From: Rhizobiales bacterium Ga0077525 | GTDB lineage: Bacteria > Pseudomonadota > Alphaproteobacteria > Rhizobiales > Xanthobacteraceae | DNA length: 64,000 bases | Assembly: GCA_001464835.1 (NCBI GenBank) | Contig: LNDS01000045.1 | Location: 62,001 to 126,000 of the forward strand | Reading direction: 5' to 3' | The notes under the pieces: model-generated | The model's input: only the letters and a program-made list of their open reading frames with translations | What the model was told of the DNA's origin: nothing | Database searches by the model: none | Translations under genes and position numbers: made by a program | In this document: positions 10,453-19,103 of the stretch, one piece after another | Position numbering within the stretch: the stretch's first letter is position 1 | Layout: each line of letters begins with the position of its first letter

Positions 10453-11130
10453 ATGCACTGGCCCACTTCGCTCGAAGATATCGGGATCGTCACCATCATC
10501 GGGGGTGTCGCGATTGTCGCGAACATCTGCGGCTATCTGATGAAGACGATGATTCCGCTGCGCGTACTGGCGATGTCGACCAATGTGCTGTTCCTGATCT
10601 GGTCGATGATGGCAGGCGTCTACGTAACGATGATTCTCAACTCCATCCTGCTGCCGATCAACGCGCTGCGCTTCTTCCAGATGCGGCGGCTCATCAAGCA
10701 GGTCAACACTGCCGCCAACAGCGACCTGTCGATGGACTGGATCAAGCCGTTCTCGACCAGGAAGCATTTCACCGCCGGCACAGTACTGTTTCGCAAGGGT
10801 GACCCGGCCGATGAACTGCTGTTCCTGATGTCGGGCCGTTTCCGCGTTGTCGAGCCCTATGTCGAGATGGGTGCCGGCAGCATCATCGGTGAACTCGGCC
10901 TGCTCGAGCCCGGCAAAAGCCGGACCGCGACTGTCGAGTGCATCGAAGCTGGCGAGACGCTGGCGATCTCCTACGACGACGTCATGCAGCTCTATTTCCA
11001 GAATCCGACTTTCGGATTCTACTTCTTGCAGTTGTCGACGGCGCGTCTGTTCCACACCATCAGGGGACTTGAAGAAGAGAATGCCGAACTTCGCGCCGCC
11101 AATGCCAGATTGGGCTCGACAGTTCAGTGA
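10453..11130 (+). CDS. membrane-anchored cyclic nucleotide-binding domain protein
   Basis: The start is set at ATG 10453 because an upstream in-frame TTG would lie inside the groEL terminator. The 225-residue product has two or three hydrophobic segments in its first 65 residues. A cyclic nucleotide-binding (CRP-like) beta-barrel follows at about residues 90-195: FTAGTVLFRKGDPADELLFL, then the GELGLLEPGKSRTATV phosphate-binding-cassette region. A short coiled coil (LEEENAELRAANARL) ends it. There is no DNA-binding helix-turn-helix. The architecture resembles Popeye-like cAMP-binding membrane proteins. Ligand and function unknown. Confidence 0.8.
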   Translation: MHWPTSLEDIGIVTIIGGVAIVANICGYLMKTMIPLRVLAMSTNVLFLIWSMMAGVYVTMILNSILLPINALRFFQMRRLIKQVNTAANSDLSMDWIKPFSTRKHFTAGTVLFRKGDPADELLFLMSGRFRVVEPYVEMGAGSIIGELGLLEPGKSRTATVECIEAGETLAISYDDVMQLYFQNPTFGFYFLQLSTARLFHTIRGLEEENAELRAANARLGSTVQ

Positions 11131-11313
11131 CGATGAGGGGAAATCGGGTGGCCGGCGGCGCGTGAGCTGTGCCACAAATGGTAACGACCACAAACGAGAT
11201 AAGGCGCGGGTACATCCGCCGTCGCCAAAAATCTCATCGTGGCCGTCGGGTGAAGGATCGTTAGACCGCCTCAACCACTTCTATTTAACATAGCCTCGAA
11301 GTGTGACCACAAG

Positions 11314-12117
11314 ATGACGAAAACCTTAACCAAACCTTACTGCGGCGTCGGCGGCTGGACCTACGAGCCGTGGCGCGGCGTGTTCTATCCCAAAGGACTG
11401 ACACACGCGCGCGAGCTTGAATATGCTGGACAAAAGCTGACCTCGATCGAGGTCAACGGCACGTTTTATTCGACTCAATCGCCGAAGACTTTCGCCAAGT
11501 GGGCCTCCGAAGTGCCGAACGGTTTCGTGTTTTCGCTGAAGGGCCCGCGCTATGCGGTCAATCGCCGCGTGCTGGGCGAAGCCGGCGACTCGATCAAACG
11601 CTTTCTCGAATCCGGCATTACCGAGCTGGGTCCGAAGCTCGGCCCCCTGCTCTGGCAATTCGCGCCGCACAAGAAATTCGACGAGGCTGACTTCGGCGCC
11701 TTCCTTGATCTGCTGCCGACGACCTTCAACGGTCATGGATTGCGCCACGTTATCGAAGTGCGCAACGACACCTTCAAGACGCCGGCCTTCATCGCGCTCG
11801 CCCGCAAGCACAAGGTTGCCATCTGTTACGCCGAGCATGACAGCTATACGGAGATCGCCGACATCACCGCCGACTTCGTTTACGCGCGCCTGCAGAAAGG
11901 CGACGAGAAGCTGAAGGCCGGCTATCCGCCCAAGGCGCTCGATGCCTGGGCCAAAAGGGTCGAGACATGGCTCAAGGGCGGCGAACCGGCCGATCTGCCG
12001 CGCATCGACAAGAAGTCAGCGCCGAAAAAGCCGCGCGACGTTTTCGTCTACTTCATTCACGAGGCCAAGCTGCGCGCGCCGGCGGCGGCAATGGCGCTGA
12101 TCGAGCGGTTGAAATAA
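11314..12117 (+). CDS. DUF72 domain protein (YecE family)
   Basis: This 267-residue TIM-barrel-like DUF72 protein has the characteristic N-terminal stretch CGVGGWTYEPWRGVFYP, with SIEVNGTFY and FSLKGPR following. Family function is not established. Its stop codon overlaps the start of the DUF488 gene by one nucleotide (TAATG), implying translational coupling. The 183 nt upstream, after the cyclic-nucleotide-binding gene, hold nothing recognisable. Confidence 0.9.
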   Translation: MTKTLTKPYCGVGGWTYEPWRGVFYPKGLTHARELEYAGQKLTSIEVNGTFYSTQSPKTFAKWASEVPNGFVFSLKGPRYAVNRRVLGEAGDSIKRFLESGITELGPKLGPLLWQFAPHKKFDEADFGAFLDLLPTTFNGHGLRHVIEVRNDTFKTPAFIALARKHKVAICYAEHDSYTEIADITADFVYARLQKGDEKLKAGYPPKALDAWAKRVETWLKGGEPADLPRIDKKSAPKKPRDVFVYFIHEAKLRAPAAAMALIERLK

Positions 12118-12602
12118 TGGCGGCGGCGAAGAAGAAGAAAACCGCGTCACGCACGCCGGCGCTGTTCACCATCGGCTACGAGCAGGCCAGCGTGCCCGCG
12201 GTCCTGCGCGAACTCAGCCGCGCCAAGGTCGATCTTCTGGTCGATACCCGGGCGGTCGCCGCGTCGCGCCGGCCCGGATTTTCCAAACGCGTGCTGGCCG
12301 CCTCGCTCGACGAGGCTGGCATCGCCTACCTGCATTTGCAAAAGCTCGGAACGCCGGCGGAGGGACGCGAGGCGGCGCGGGCGGGAAAGCTCGATACGCT
12401 CTGGCGCATCTACGCCAAACACATCAAGACGCCGGATGCTCAAGCCGCGCTCGACGAATTGCTGGCCCTGATCAAGTCCGGAAAGCGCATCGCGCTGTTG
12501 TGCTATTGCCGCGACCCGCGCGCCTGCCACCGCGACCGTGTCGTTGCTGCGGTCAAGGAGCGCATGCGAGTGAAGGTCGAAGACCTCATTCCCGCTCTAT
12601 AG
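12117..12602 (+). CDS. DUF488 domain protein
   Basis: This 161-residue protein is typical of DUF488: FTIGYEQASV near the start, LLVDTRAVAASRRPGFSK, and a C-terminal LLCYCRDPRACHRDRV with the paired cysteines and His-Arg. The ATG overlaps the DUF72 stop (TAATG). DUF72 and DUF488 genes often occur together, so the two may act in one pathway. Biochemical activity unknown. Confidence 0.9.
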   Translation: MAAAKKKKTASRTPALFTIGYEQASVPAVLRELSRAKVDLLVDTRAVAASRRPGFSKRVLAASLDEAGIAYLHLQKLGTPAEGREAARAGKLDTLWRIYAKHIKTPDAQAALDELLALIKSGKRIALLCYCRDPRACHRDRVVAAVKERMRVKVEDLIPAL

Positions 12603-12606
12603 CCGA

Positions 12607-13842
12607 TCACTCCGCCGGCTGCGCCGCGGCGTGGCGCTGCTCGATGCTGAGGATCATCGCCACCAAAGCCAGCGTCGCCAGGAACATGGCGAGCGCAACA
12701 ATCGAATTGGCGCCGAGCACGAGGCTAAAGCCACCCGTCTTGTGCAACAGCGCGATCATCGCAATCGAAATACCGGCGCTGATGAACAACGTGAAATAGC
12801 GTACCGCATAGACGCGGCCGCGCCAGGCATCCGCCGTGTAGCGCGCGAGGATGATATCGTTGACCGTCACCTGCGCATAGATCGCGGCGATCGCAATGGC
12901 CAAAGCCACCATTTGCGGAGCGCCGGTGGCGTAAGTCGCCCACAGATTGCCGACGAAGCCGAAGCCGGTGACGGCGATGAACAGGTTCGGCGCCGAAAAT
13001 TTCTCGACTAGCCGTCCAATGACGAGTTGCGCGATGGCGCCGCAGATCAGCACCATGGTGGCGATGCCGCCGATCATCACCAGGGAGTGATCCCTGGTCA
13101 TGCCCTCATCGACCATTTTCGGCAGCGCGATGGTCAGGATGTTGAACACCACGCCGGAAGAGAACGCGATCAGCAGCAGCAGGCCGAACAGCATGGCCAT
13201 GACTTTCGGCGTCAGCGGCACCGCCGGTTTGGAAACCCTCTTTTTGGTGCTGTGGCGGTCGTCCGGCGTCATCCAGACATAGAGCGCGCCGGAGGCGAGC
13301 AGCACGAAAGCCGGCGCGAAAAAGGCCATGCGCCAATGCACCCAGTAGGCCAGCGCGCCGGAAATGCCGGCGGCAAGCGAAACGCCGAGATTGCCGCAAA
13401 CGCCGTTGAAGGCAAGCGTCCTGCCTTTGGCGCCGGAGGCTTCGATCAGCATCGCCATGCCGACCGGATGATAGATCGCGGCGAACACGCCGAGCATGAA
13501 CATGGCGATCGACAGCGCGATGAGGTTGGGCGCCAGCGCGATCGCGATCAGCGACAGGCCGCAGCCGAAATAAAACGCCGCCATCATGTTGCGGCGGCTC
13601 CAGCGGTCGGCGAGCCAGCCGGACGGCAGCGCGAAAACGCCGAAGGCGATGAAGGTCGTGCTCGAAAGCGCGATCAGTTCGCTATAGGGCCGGTTGTAGA
13701 TCAGCTCCAGGCCGATCACGACCGTCGGGTAGATCAACAGCACGAAATGATCGAGGCCATGCGCCAGATTGAGAAACGAGATCTCGCGCAGGCGCGCGGT
13801 CTCGGCGGTTTGCGCGGCGGTCTGGCTGCTGGTCGTTGTCAT
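12607..13842 (-). CDS. MFS transporter
   Basis: This 411-residue major facilitator has about 12 membrane segments and the loop 2-3 signature GWLADRWSRRNM. An earlier in-frame start (13983) would overlap the divergent regulator gene; ATG 13842 begins the soluble N-terminus MTTTSSQTAAQ and is preferred. The divergent AraC-type gene begins about 105 nt away and is a likely regulator. Substrate unknown; drug or metabolite efflux is the usual guess for this arrangement. Confidence 0.85.
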   Translation of the reverse strand: MTTTSSQTAAQTAETARLREISFLNLAHGLDHFVLLIYPTVVIGLELIYNRPYSELIALSSTTFIAFGVFALPSGWLADRWSRRNMMAAFYFGCGLSLIAIALAPNLIALSIAMFMLGVFAAIYHPVGMAMLIEASGAKGRTLAFNGVCGNLGVSLAAGISGALAYWVHWRMAFFAPAFVLLASGALYVWMTPDDRHSTKKRVSKPAVPLTPKVMAMLFGLLLLIAFSSGVVFNILTIALPKMVDEGMTRDHSLVMIGGIATMVLICGAIAQLVIGRLVEKFSAPNLFIAVTGFGFVGNLWATYATGAPQMVALAIAIAAIYAQVTVNDIILARYTADAWRGRVYAVRYFTLFISAGISIAMIALLHKTGGFSLVLGANSIVALAMFLATLALVAMILSIEQRHAAAQPAE

Positions 13843-13948
13843 TGCAGGCTTTGCGGTTTGGCCGGCCGGAATCGGGCTGACGCTGAAATATACCCCTTGC
13901 CATTTGGCGATGTTCGGTCGATTTTCATCGTGAACGGGCCAGACCGCC

Positions 13949-14734
13949 ATGCCAAACGCAATACCGGAATACCGCAAAAACATGGATGACGCGCCGCGTC
14001 AGGTGGCGGCCATGGCCAAGACCTGGCTGATCGGCGAGCACATCCCGCTGCACATGCACCGGCGCGGCCAGCTCCTGCATGCCGTCTCCGGGGTCATGCG
14101 GGTCGAGACCGCGCAGGCGGCCTGGATTGTGCCGCCGGCCCGCGCGCTCTGGCTGCCGCCGCAGCTGCCGCACAGCGTCGCCATGCGCAGCCACCGCATC
14201 GAGATGCGCACGATCTATATCGATGAGGCGCAGTGCGAGGACTTGCCCAAACAGCCGGTGCTGGTCGAGATTTCCGGCCTGCTGCGCGAACTCATTCTGG
14301 CGCTGCTCGAGGAGCCGGTCGCCTATGACGAGAACGGACGGGGCGGCACAGTGGCTTCGCTGATCCTGACCGAACTGGGCCGGCTGCGCGAGCGGCGTCT
14401 CGAAGTGCCGATGCCGCGCGACGCCCGGGCGCTGCGCGTGGCCCGGGCTTTGCTCGACAATTCAGGCCTCGACCATGATCTCGACCGCTGGGCCGAACAG
14501 GCCGGCGCCAGCCGGCGCACGCTGGCGCGGCTGTTCCGCGCCGAGACCGGGCTGGGCTTTGCCGAATGGCGGGCACGGCTGCGCGCTATCGACGGGCTGG
14601 CGCGGCTGTCGGAAGGCGCCTCCGTCGCCGAGACCGCCAACGCAGTCGGCTATGCCAGCCCGAGCGCCTTCTCGGCCATGATCCACCGGACGCTGGGCAG
14701 TCCGCCCCGCCGCCTGACCCGCACCCAATCATAG
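13949..14734 (+). CDS. AraC family transcriptional regulator
   Basis: This 261-residue protein has an N-terminal cupin-type ligand domain (HIPLHMHRRGQLLHAVSGV, with metal-type histidines). A C-terminal AraC DNA-binding domain follows with two helix-turn-helix units (around WAEQAGASRRTLARLF and AETANAVGYASPSAFSAM). It is transcribed divergently from the MFS gene, which it probably controls. The inducer is unknown. An alternative start at ATG 13982 exists. Confidence 0.9.
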   Translation: MPNAIPEYRKNMDDAPRQVAAMAKTWLIGEHIPLHMHRRGQLLHAVSGVMRVETAQAAWIVPPARALWLPPQLPHSVAMRSHRIEMRTIYIDEAQCEDLPKQPVLVEISGLLRELILALLEEPVAYDENGRGGTVASLILTELGRLRERRLEVPMPRDARALRVARALLDNSGLDHDLDRWAEQAGASRRTLARLFRAETGLGFAEWRARLRAIDGLARLSEGASVAETANAVGYASPSAFSAMIHRTLGSPPRRLTRTQS

Positions 14735-14813
14735 ACAACAACCCGCCGGCACGCTTTAGTTGCATTCGGTAGCCGGACACCCTTCATGACCGGCAGCCGG
14801 GTTTTGGGAGCCA

Positions 14814-15575
14814 GTGGTGCGAAGGCGCGTCGAGACGGCGATCTTCATCGCCGTCGCCTTCCTTGTCGGGGCGGTGTGTCTGCCGGGCGGCCGAAGTCTG
14901 GCCGGCGCGGACGACGATGAAGCGCGCGTCCTGTTGTTTTCCGGCCGCGACATCTGGCGCAACGGCGCCTTCGTCCATACCGGCGTGCTCGCCGCGCCGG
15001 GCGGCTTCGAGCAGGACGGCCTGATGCTCAAATTGCTCATGGGCGGCGGCGTCTATCGTTACAACGCCGGCAGTCTCAGCGGCGAGCGCGTCATTGGCGT
15101 TACCTGGATGCACCAGGCCATGGCCGGCTTTCGCATCAGACGCGGCAATGCCGAGTTCAAATACTTTTTCGGGCCGGAATGGCAGCGCCACAAACTGTAT
15201 CCGAGCGATACCGGCAATCGTCTGAGCGGCCAGAACTTCGGCCTGCGCATGACCGGTGAACTCTGGTACGAGCCGACACGTGATAGCCTGGTCGCCGGCG
15301 ATATATCGGTATCGTCGATCGCAACAAGCCATTCGTCACGATTGGCGTTCGGCTGGCGCGTCGCCGAGGCGTTGTTCACCGACGGCGTCTATGTCGGCCC
15401 GGAGGCTCAATATTTCGGTTCGGACGGCTACCGCCACCGCCGCTTCGGCTTGCACATCACCAGCATGAAGACCGAATCCACAGAATGGTCGGCTGCGGGA
15501 GGTCTGGCGCGCGATTCCGATGGCCGCGCCAGCCTCTATCTGCGGCTCGGCCTAGCGCAGAAACTCACCGATTAA
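14814..15575 (+). CDS. cellulose biosynthesis protein BcsS family
   Basis: This 253-residue exported protein has a GTG start with GGGAG four nt upstream. A signal peptide (about residues 8-32) is followed by a beta-rich body with a repeated outer-membrane-type pattern, ending in LYLRLGLAQKL. It matches the BcsS family found near alphaproteobacterial cellulose operons. No bcsA, bcsB or bcsZ gene is in this window, so it is an orphan here. The stop codon overlaps that of the convergent ABC permease (TTAA, 15572-15575). Confidence 0.75.
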   Translation: MVRRRVETAIFIAVAFLVGAVCLPGGRSLAGADDDEARVLLFSGRDIWRNGAFVHTGVLAAPGGFEQDGLMLKLLMGGGVYRYNAGSLSGERVIGVTWMHQAMAGFRIRRGNAEFKYFFGPEWQRHKLYPSDTGNRLSGQNFGLRMTGELWYEPTRDSLVAGDISVSSIATSHSSRLAFGWRVAEALFTDGVYVGPEAQYFGSDGYRHRRFGLHITSMKTESTEWSAAGGLARDSDGRASLYLRLGLAQKLTD

Positions 15576-16732
15576 TCGAGCGTGCGCCTGAACCGCGTCA
15601 CCGCAATGGTCATCGCCACCAGCATCAATCCGGCCAGCGCCGCCGCGTCGTAATGCAGGTCGGACACCGACGCGCCTTTCAGCATGATCGAACGCACGAT
15701 GCGCAGATAATGCGTCAGCGGCAGCATTTCGCCGATCCATTGCGCCCAGACCGGCATGCCGGCAAAGGGAAACATGAATCCGGACAACAGGATGTTCGGC
15801 AGGAAGAACATCAGCGACATCTGCATCGCCTGCAGCTGGTTCTGCGCCACGGTGGAAAACGTGTAGCCGATCGACAGATTGGCGGCGATGAACAGAGTGC
15901 TCAAGGCCGCCAGCACCAGGAGACTACCGAGCACCGGCACGTTGAACAGAAAGATGCCGATGCAAATGATCATCGAGGCCTGCACGAAGCCGACGACGAC
16001 ATAGGGGAAAATCTTGCCGAGCATGATTTCGATCGGCGTGATCGGCATGGCCAAAAGGCTTTCCATGGTGCCGCGCTCGATCTCGCGCGTCACCGACAGC
16101 GCCGTGAAGATCAGCATGGTCATGGTTAGAATGGTGCCGACCAGTCCGGGCACGATGTTCAGCTCGGTCTTGCCGGCCGGGTTGTAGCGCGCATGCGTGC
16201 GGATTTCGAAGGCCGGCCCGCCGGCGTCCGGGATCGCATGGTCATGCGCCAGCGCTGTTTGCACCACGCGATTGAGCGTGCCGAGCGCCGAACTCGAGGC
16301 CACCGGGTCGGTCGCGTCGGCCACCACCAGCATGGCAGGCCGTTCGCCGCGCCGGAGGGAACGCTCGAAATTGGCCGGGATTTCGACGCCGAACAATATC
16401 TTGCCCGACGCCAGCAGGCGGTCGAGTTCTTCCTCGGTCGAAGGCAGCGCCGTGACCTTGAAATAGCCGGTGTTGTTGAGCGCCGCCAGGATCGAGCGGC
16501 CGACGTCACTGCGTTCCTGCAGCAGCACCGCGGTCGGCAGGTTGCGCGGCGTCGTGTTGATAGCGTAGCCGAACAGCAGAAGCTGCATCAACGGGATCAT
16601 GATGATCATGACGAAGGAGACGCGGTCGCGCCTGAGCTGGATGAACTCCTTCACCAGCATCGCCCAGGTTTTGCGCCAGAACCCGCCGTCACGTCGCCGA
16701 CGCGGCCCGCCTGTCGGGATGATGGGGCTCAT
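15572..16732 (-). CDS. ABC-2 type exporter permease
   Basis: This 386-residue membrane protein has one N-terminal segment (FVMIIMIPLMQLLLFGYAI), a large periplasmic region, then about five C-terminal segments including SVTREIERGTMESLLAMPI, a conserved ABC-2 feature. It is the last gene of a three-gene operon (HlyD-like adaptor, ATPase, permease) with 4-nt overlaps. The layout resembles the E. coli ybhG-ybhF-ybhS/R efflux system. Substrate unknown. Confidence 0.9.
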   Translation of the reverse strand: MSPIIPTGGPRRRRDGGFWRKTWAMLVKEFIQLRRDRVSFVMIIMIPLMQLLLFGYAINTTPRNLPTAVLLQERSDVGRSILAALNNTGYFKVTALPSTEEELDRLLASGKILFGVEIPANFERSLRRGERPAMLVVADATDPVASSSALGTLNRVVQTALAHDHAIPDAGGPAFEIRTHARYNPAGKTELNIVPGLVGTILTMTMLIFTALSVTREIERGTMESLLAMPITPIEIMLGKIFPYVVVGFVQASMIICIGIFLFNVPVLGSLLVLAALSTLFIAANLSIGYTFSTVAQNQLQAMQMSLMFFLPNILLSGFMFPFAGMPVWAQWIGEMLPLTHYLRIVRSIMLKGASVSDLHYDAAALAGLMLVAMTIAVTRFRRTLD

Positions 16733-17697
16733 TTGAAATTATCCTGCGCCTTGCTCATCAGATCGATGAACACGTCCTCCAGCGACGGCTCCGATCGTTT
16801 CCAGTCGAGATCGTCGCGGCCGCGATAGGGCGCGATCGCCGCTTCGAGCGCGGCGGCGTCGCGCCCGGACACATGCAGGCTGGCGCCAAACGGCGCCACC
16901 ATGCCGATGCCGGGTCTGCCGGTGAGTTCTTGCTGCAGCGTATTAAGTGCGCCATTGCCATGCCTCGCGCCGACCACATAGGTGGTCAGATGCGAAGCGT
17001 CGATCACCTGCTCGACCGTACCGCGCACCAGCAATTCGCCATAGGCGATATAGGCGATCTCGTGACAGCGCTCGGCTTCGTCCATGTAATGCGTCGAGAC
17101 CAGCACGGTGAGGCCCTCGGCGGCCAGCGCATGGATCTCGTTCCAGAACTCACGCCGCGCCTTCGGATCGACGCCGGCGGTCGGCTCGTCGAGCAGCAGC
17201 AATTGCGGCGACGGCAGCGTGCAAGCGCCGAGCGCCAGCCGCTGCTTCCAGCCGCCGGACAATTCGCCGGCGATCTGTTCCTCGCGGCCGGTCAGGCCGA
17301 GCCGCTTGATCGCCGCGCGCGCCGCCGCTTTCGGCCGGTCGAGTCCATAAATGCGGCCGATGAATTCCAAATTCTCGCGCACCGATAGATCCTGATAGAG
17401 GCTGAAGCGCTGGGTCATGTAGCCGACGTGGTTCTTGATCTTGTCGGTCTCGGTGCGGATGTCGTAGCCGAGGCAGGTGCCCGTGCCCTCATCCGGCGTC
17501 AGCAAGCCGCATAGCATGCGGATCGTCGTCGTCTTGCCGGAGCCGTTCGGCCCGAGAAAGCCGTAGATGGTGCCGCGCTTGACCTGCATCGACAGGTCGC
17601 GCACGACCGCGCGGCCGCCGAACTTCTTGGTCAGGTGCTGAACATCGATGACGACGTCGTCGGCGAACTTTGCCGGCGCCGCGGCGGCCTTCCTCAC
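16729..17697 (-). CDS. ABC exporter ATP-binding protein
   Basis: This 322-residue ATPase has Walker A GPNGSGKTT, signature LSGGWKQRL, Walker B LLLLDEPTAGVD and the switch His in STHYMDEAERC. One nucleotide-binding domain is present. It overlaps the adaptor gene upstream and the permease gene downstream by 4 nt each (ATGA type), so the three are one translationally coupled unit. Confidence 0.93.
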   Translation of the reverse strand: MRKAAAAPAKFADDVVIDVQHLTKKFGGRAVVRDLSMQVKRGTIYGFLGPNGSGKTTTIRMLCGLLTPDEGTGTCLGYDIRTETDKIKNHVGYMTQRFSLYQDLSVRENLEFIGRIYGLDRPKAAARAAIKRLGLTGREEQIAGELSGGWKQRLALGACTLPSPQLLLLDEPTAGVDPKARREFWNEIHALAAEGLTVLVSTHYMDEAERCHEIAYIAYGELLVRGTVEQVIDASHLTTYVVGARHGNGALNTLQQELTGRPGIGMVAPFGASLHVSGRDAAALEAAIAPYRGRDDLDWKRSEPSLEDVFIDLMSKAQDNFK

Positions 17698-18473
17698 GAC
17701 GCGCCCTTTGCCAGCCTGACGCTGACCGGCTGGCCGACGCGGAATTTGTCCGGCTGGTCCGGCCGCGCCTCGATCAGAAACACCAGTTTGGCACGTTCCT
17801 CGAGACTGTAGATCACCGGCGGCGTGTATTCGGCGCTGCGGGAAATGAAGGTCACCTTCGCGGCGAGACCGGCGGGACAGGCATCGCAGGTCACCGTGAC
17901 CGTCTGGCCGATGGCGATGGCGGCGACCTCCGTCTCCGGCGCGTAGAAGCGTACCTTGAGATTGCTCGGCGGCAAAAGTCCGACCACCGGCCGCCCCGGC
18001 AGCACCGTTTCGCCGGGCCGGAAATAAACTTCCTCGATCGATCCGGCTACCCGCGCATAAGCGCGCCGCCGGGCGAGCCGGGTGTCGGACCAGGCGAGAT
18101 TGGCCTTCGCCTGCTCCAGATTGGAGCGCGCATCGTCGAGCGCCTTCTGCGTGCCCGACGCCGAGCGCAGCAACTCTTCGGCGCGGCTGAAACCTTGTTG
18201 CGCCAATGCCAGAGCCGACTGCTTGACCACCACGTCGGCCTTCTGCAAGTCGTCGTCAAGGCCGAACAGCAACGCGCCCTTCTCGACCTTGTCGCCCTGC
18301 CGCACATTGAGAATCTCGACGCGACCCTGCTCATCGGGTGAGACAAATACTGTCTCGGCCTCGACCCAGCCCTGCAACTGAAAGTCCTTGGGCTTATCGC
18401 AGCCGCAAAGAGCAAGGGCCGCCAGCACTAATACCGGCAGCAATGGAAGCTTCAATGTCATGCGGCACCGCAT
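17694..18473 (-). CDS. HlyD family periplasmic adaptor of an ABC exporter
   Basis: This 259-residue membrane-fusion protein starts with a lipoprotein-like signal (LVLAALALCGCDK, lipid-attachment Cys likely in LCGC). A biotinyl/lipoyl-like half-motif (VSPDEQGRVEILNVRQGDKVEKG), an alpha-hairpin (about 75-130) and a beta-barrel domain follow. It would bridge the inner-membrane ABC exporter to the outer envelope. It is the first gene of the operon. A second possible start lies 12 nt downstream; neither has a clear ribosome binding site. Confidence 0.88.
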   Translation of the reverse strand: MRCRMTLKLPLLPVLVLAALALCGCDKPKDFQLQGWVEAETVFVSPDEQGRVEILNVRQGDKVEKGALLFGLDDDLQKADVVVKQSALALAQQGFSRAEELLRSASGTQKALDDARSNLEQAKANLAWSDTRLARRRAYARVAGSIEEVYFRPGETVLPGRPVVGLLPPSNLKVRFYAPETEVAAIAIGQTVTVTCDACPAGLAAKVTFISRSAEYTPPVIYSLEERAKLVFLIEARPDQPDKFRVGQPVSVRLAKGAS

Positions 18474-18634
18474 CGAAAATACGCGCCTTGACTGCGCGCG
18501 GGGAGATCAGCCGGGATGTGGAAACGGCAGGCTTGCGCGACCGTCACGCCGGTTTCCCGAGCGTCGCGGAATTTACTCACGAATGGCGCTTTGCGCCAAT
18601 CCGCCGGGTCAATCCGGTTCCGGACGACGGCGGC

Positions 18635-19036
18635 TCAGCCTTTGGCGTCGCAGAAGAACGTGCGGATGACGCATTCCTTGCCGCCGCCTTTGTAGCAGGC
18701 TTCCAGCGCGGCATTCTGGCTGCGACCGAGGCGGGAGCCCTTGCCCCAGCCATGCGCGCCGCACGGATCGTTGAAATCGACGGCGAAAGCGGCGCAACCG
18801 CGCCGGGCCGTCGCCACCACCCGGCAGCTTTCGCCTTGGCATTTCGAGAGCGCACTTTGGGTCGCCGCCTCCACACTCGCAAAGTCGAAGGCTTCGCCGA
18901 AGGCGCCGCACGAGCCGATGGCCAGCGCGCCGGCGGCGCGCGCGGTATTGACGGCGACGATCGCCAACGTCGCGGTCGCAAGAAACAGACCCGCCACTAC
19001 GAAGGCGCGAATCGCTGGCGCGTAGATTTCCTTCAT
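18635..19036 (-). CDS. DUF4189 domain exported protein
   Basis: The start is set at ATG 19036 (MKEIYAPAI), behind GGTGGGA; the longer frame to 19159 has no support. The 133-residue product has a signal peptide or N-terminal anchor (to about residue 34, ending ARAA). A compact cysteine-rich DUF4189 domain follows (CGAFGEAF, ALSKCQGESCRVV, KECVIRTFFCDAKG), suggesting disulfide bonds in the periplasm. Function unknown. Confidence 0.82.
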   Translation of the reverse strand: MKEIYAPAIRAFVVAGLFLATATLAIVAVNTARAAGALAIGSCGAFGEAFDFASVEAATQSALSKCQGESCRVVATARRGCAAFAVDFNDPCGAHGWGKGSRLGRSQNAALEACYKGGGKECVIRTFFCDAKG

Positions 19037-19103
19037 CGGTCCCACCCGGTTCTCAGGTTCCGATAAGGGGGCTGAGTCGCTGTTGCGATCAATGATTCGA
19101 ATC

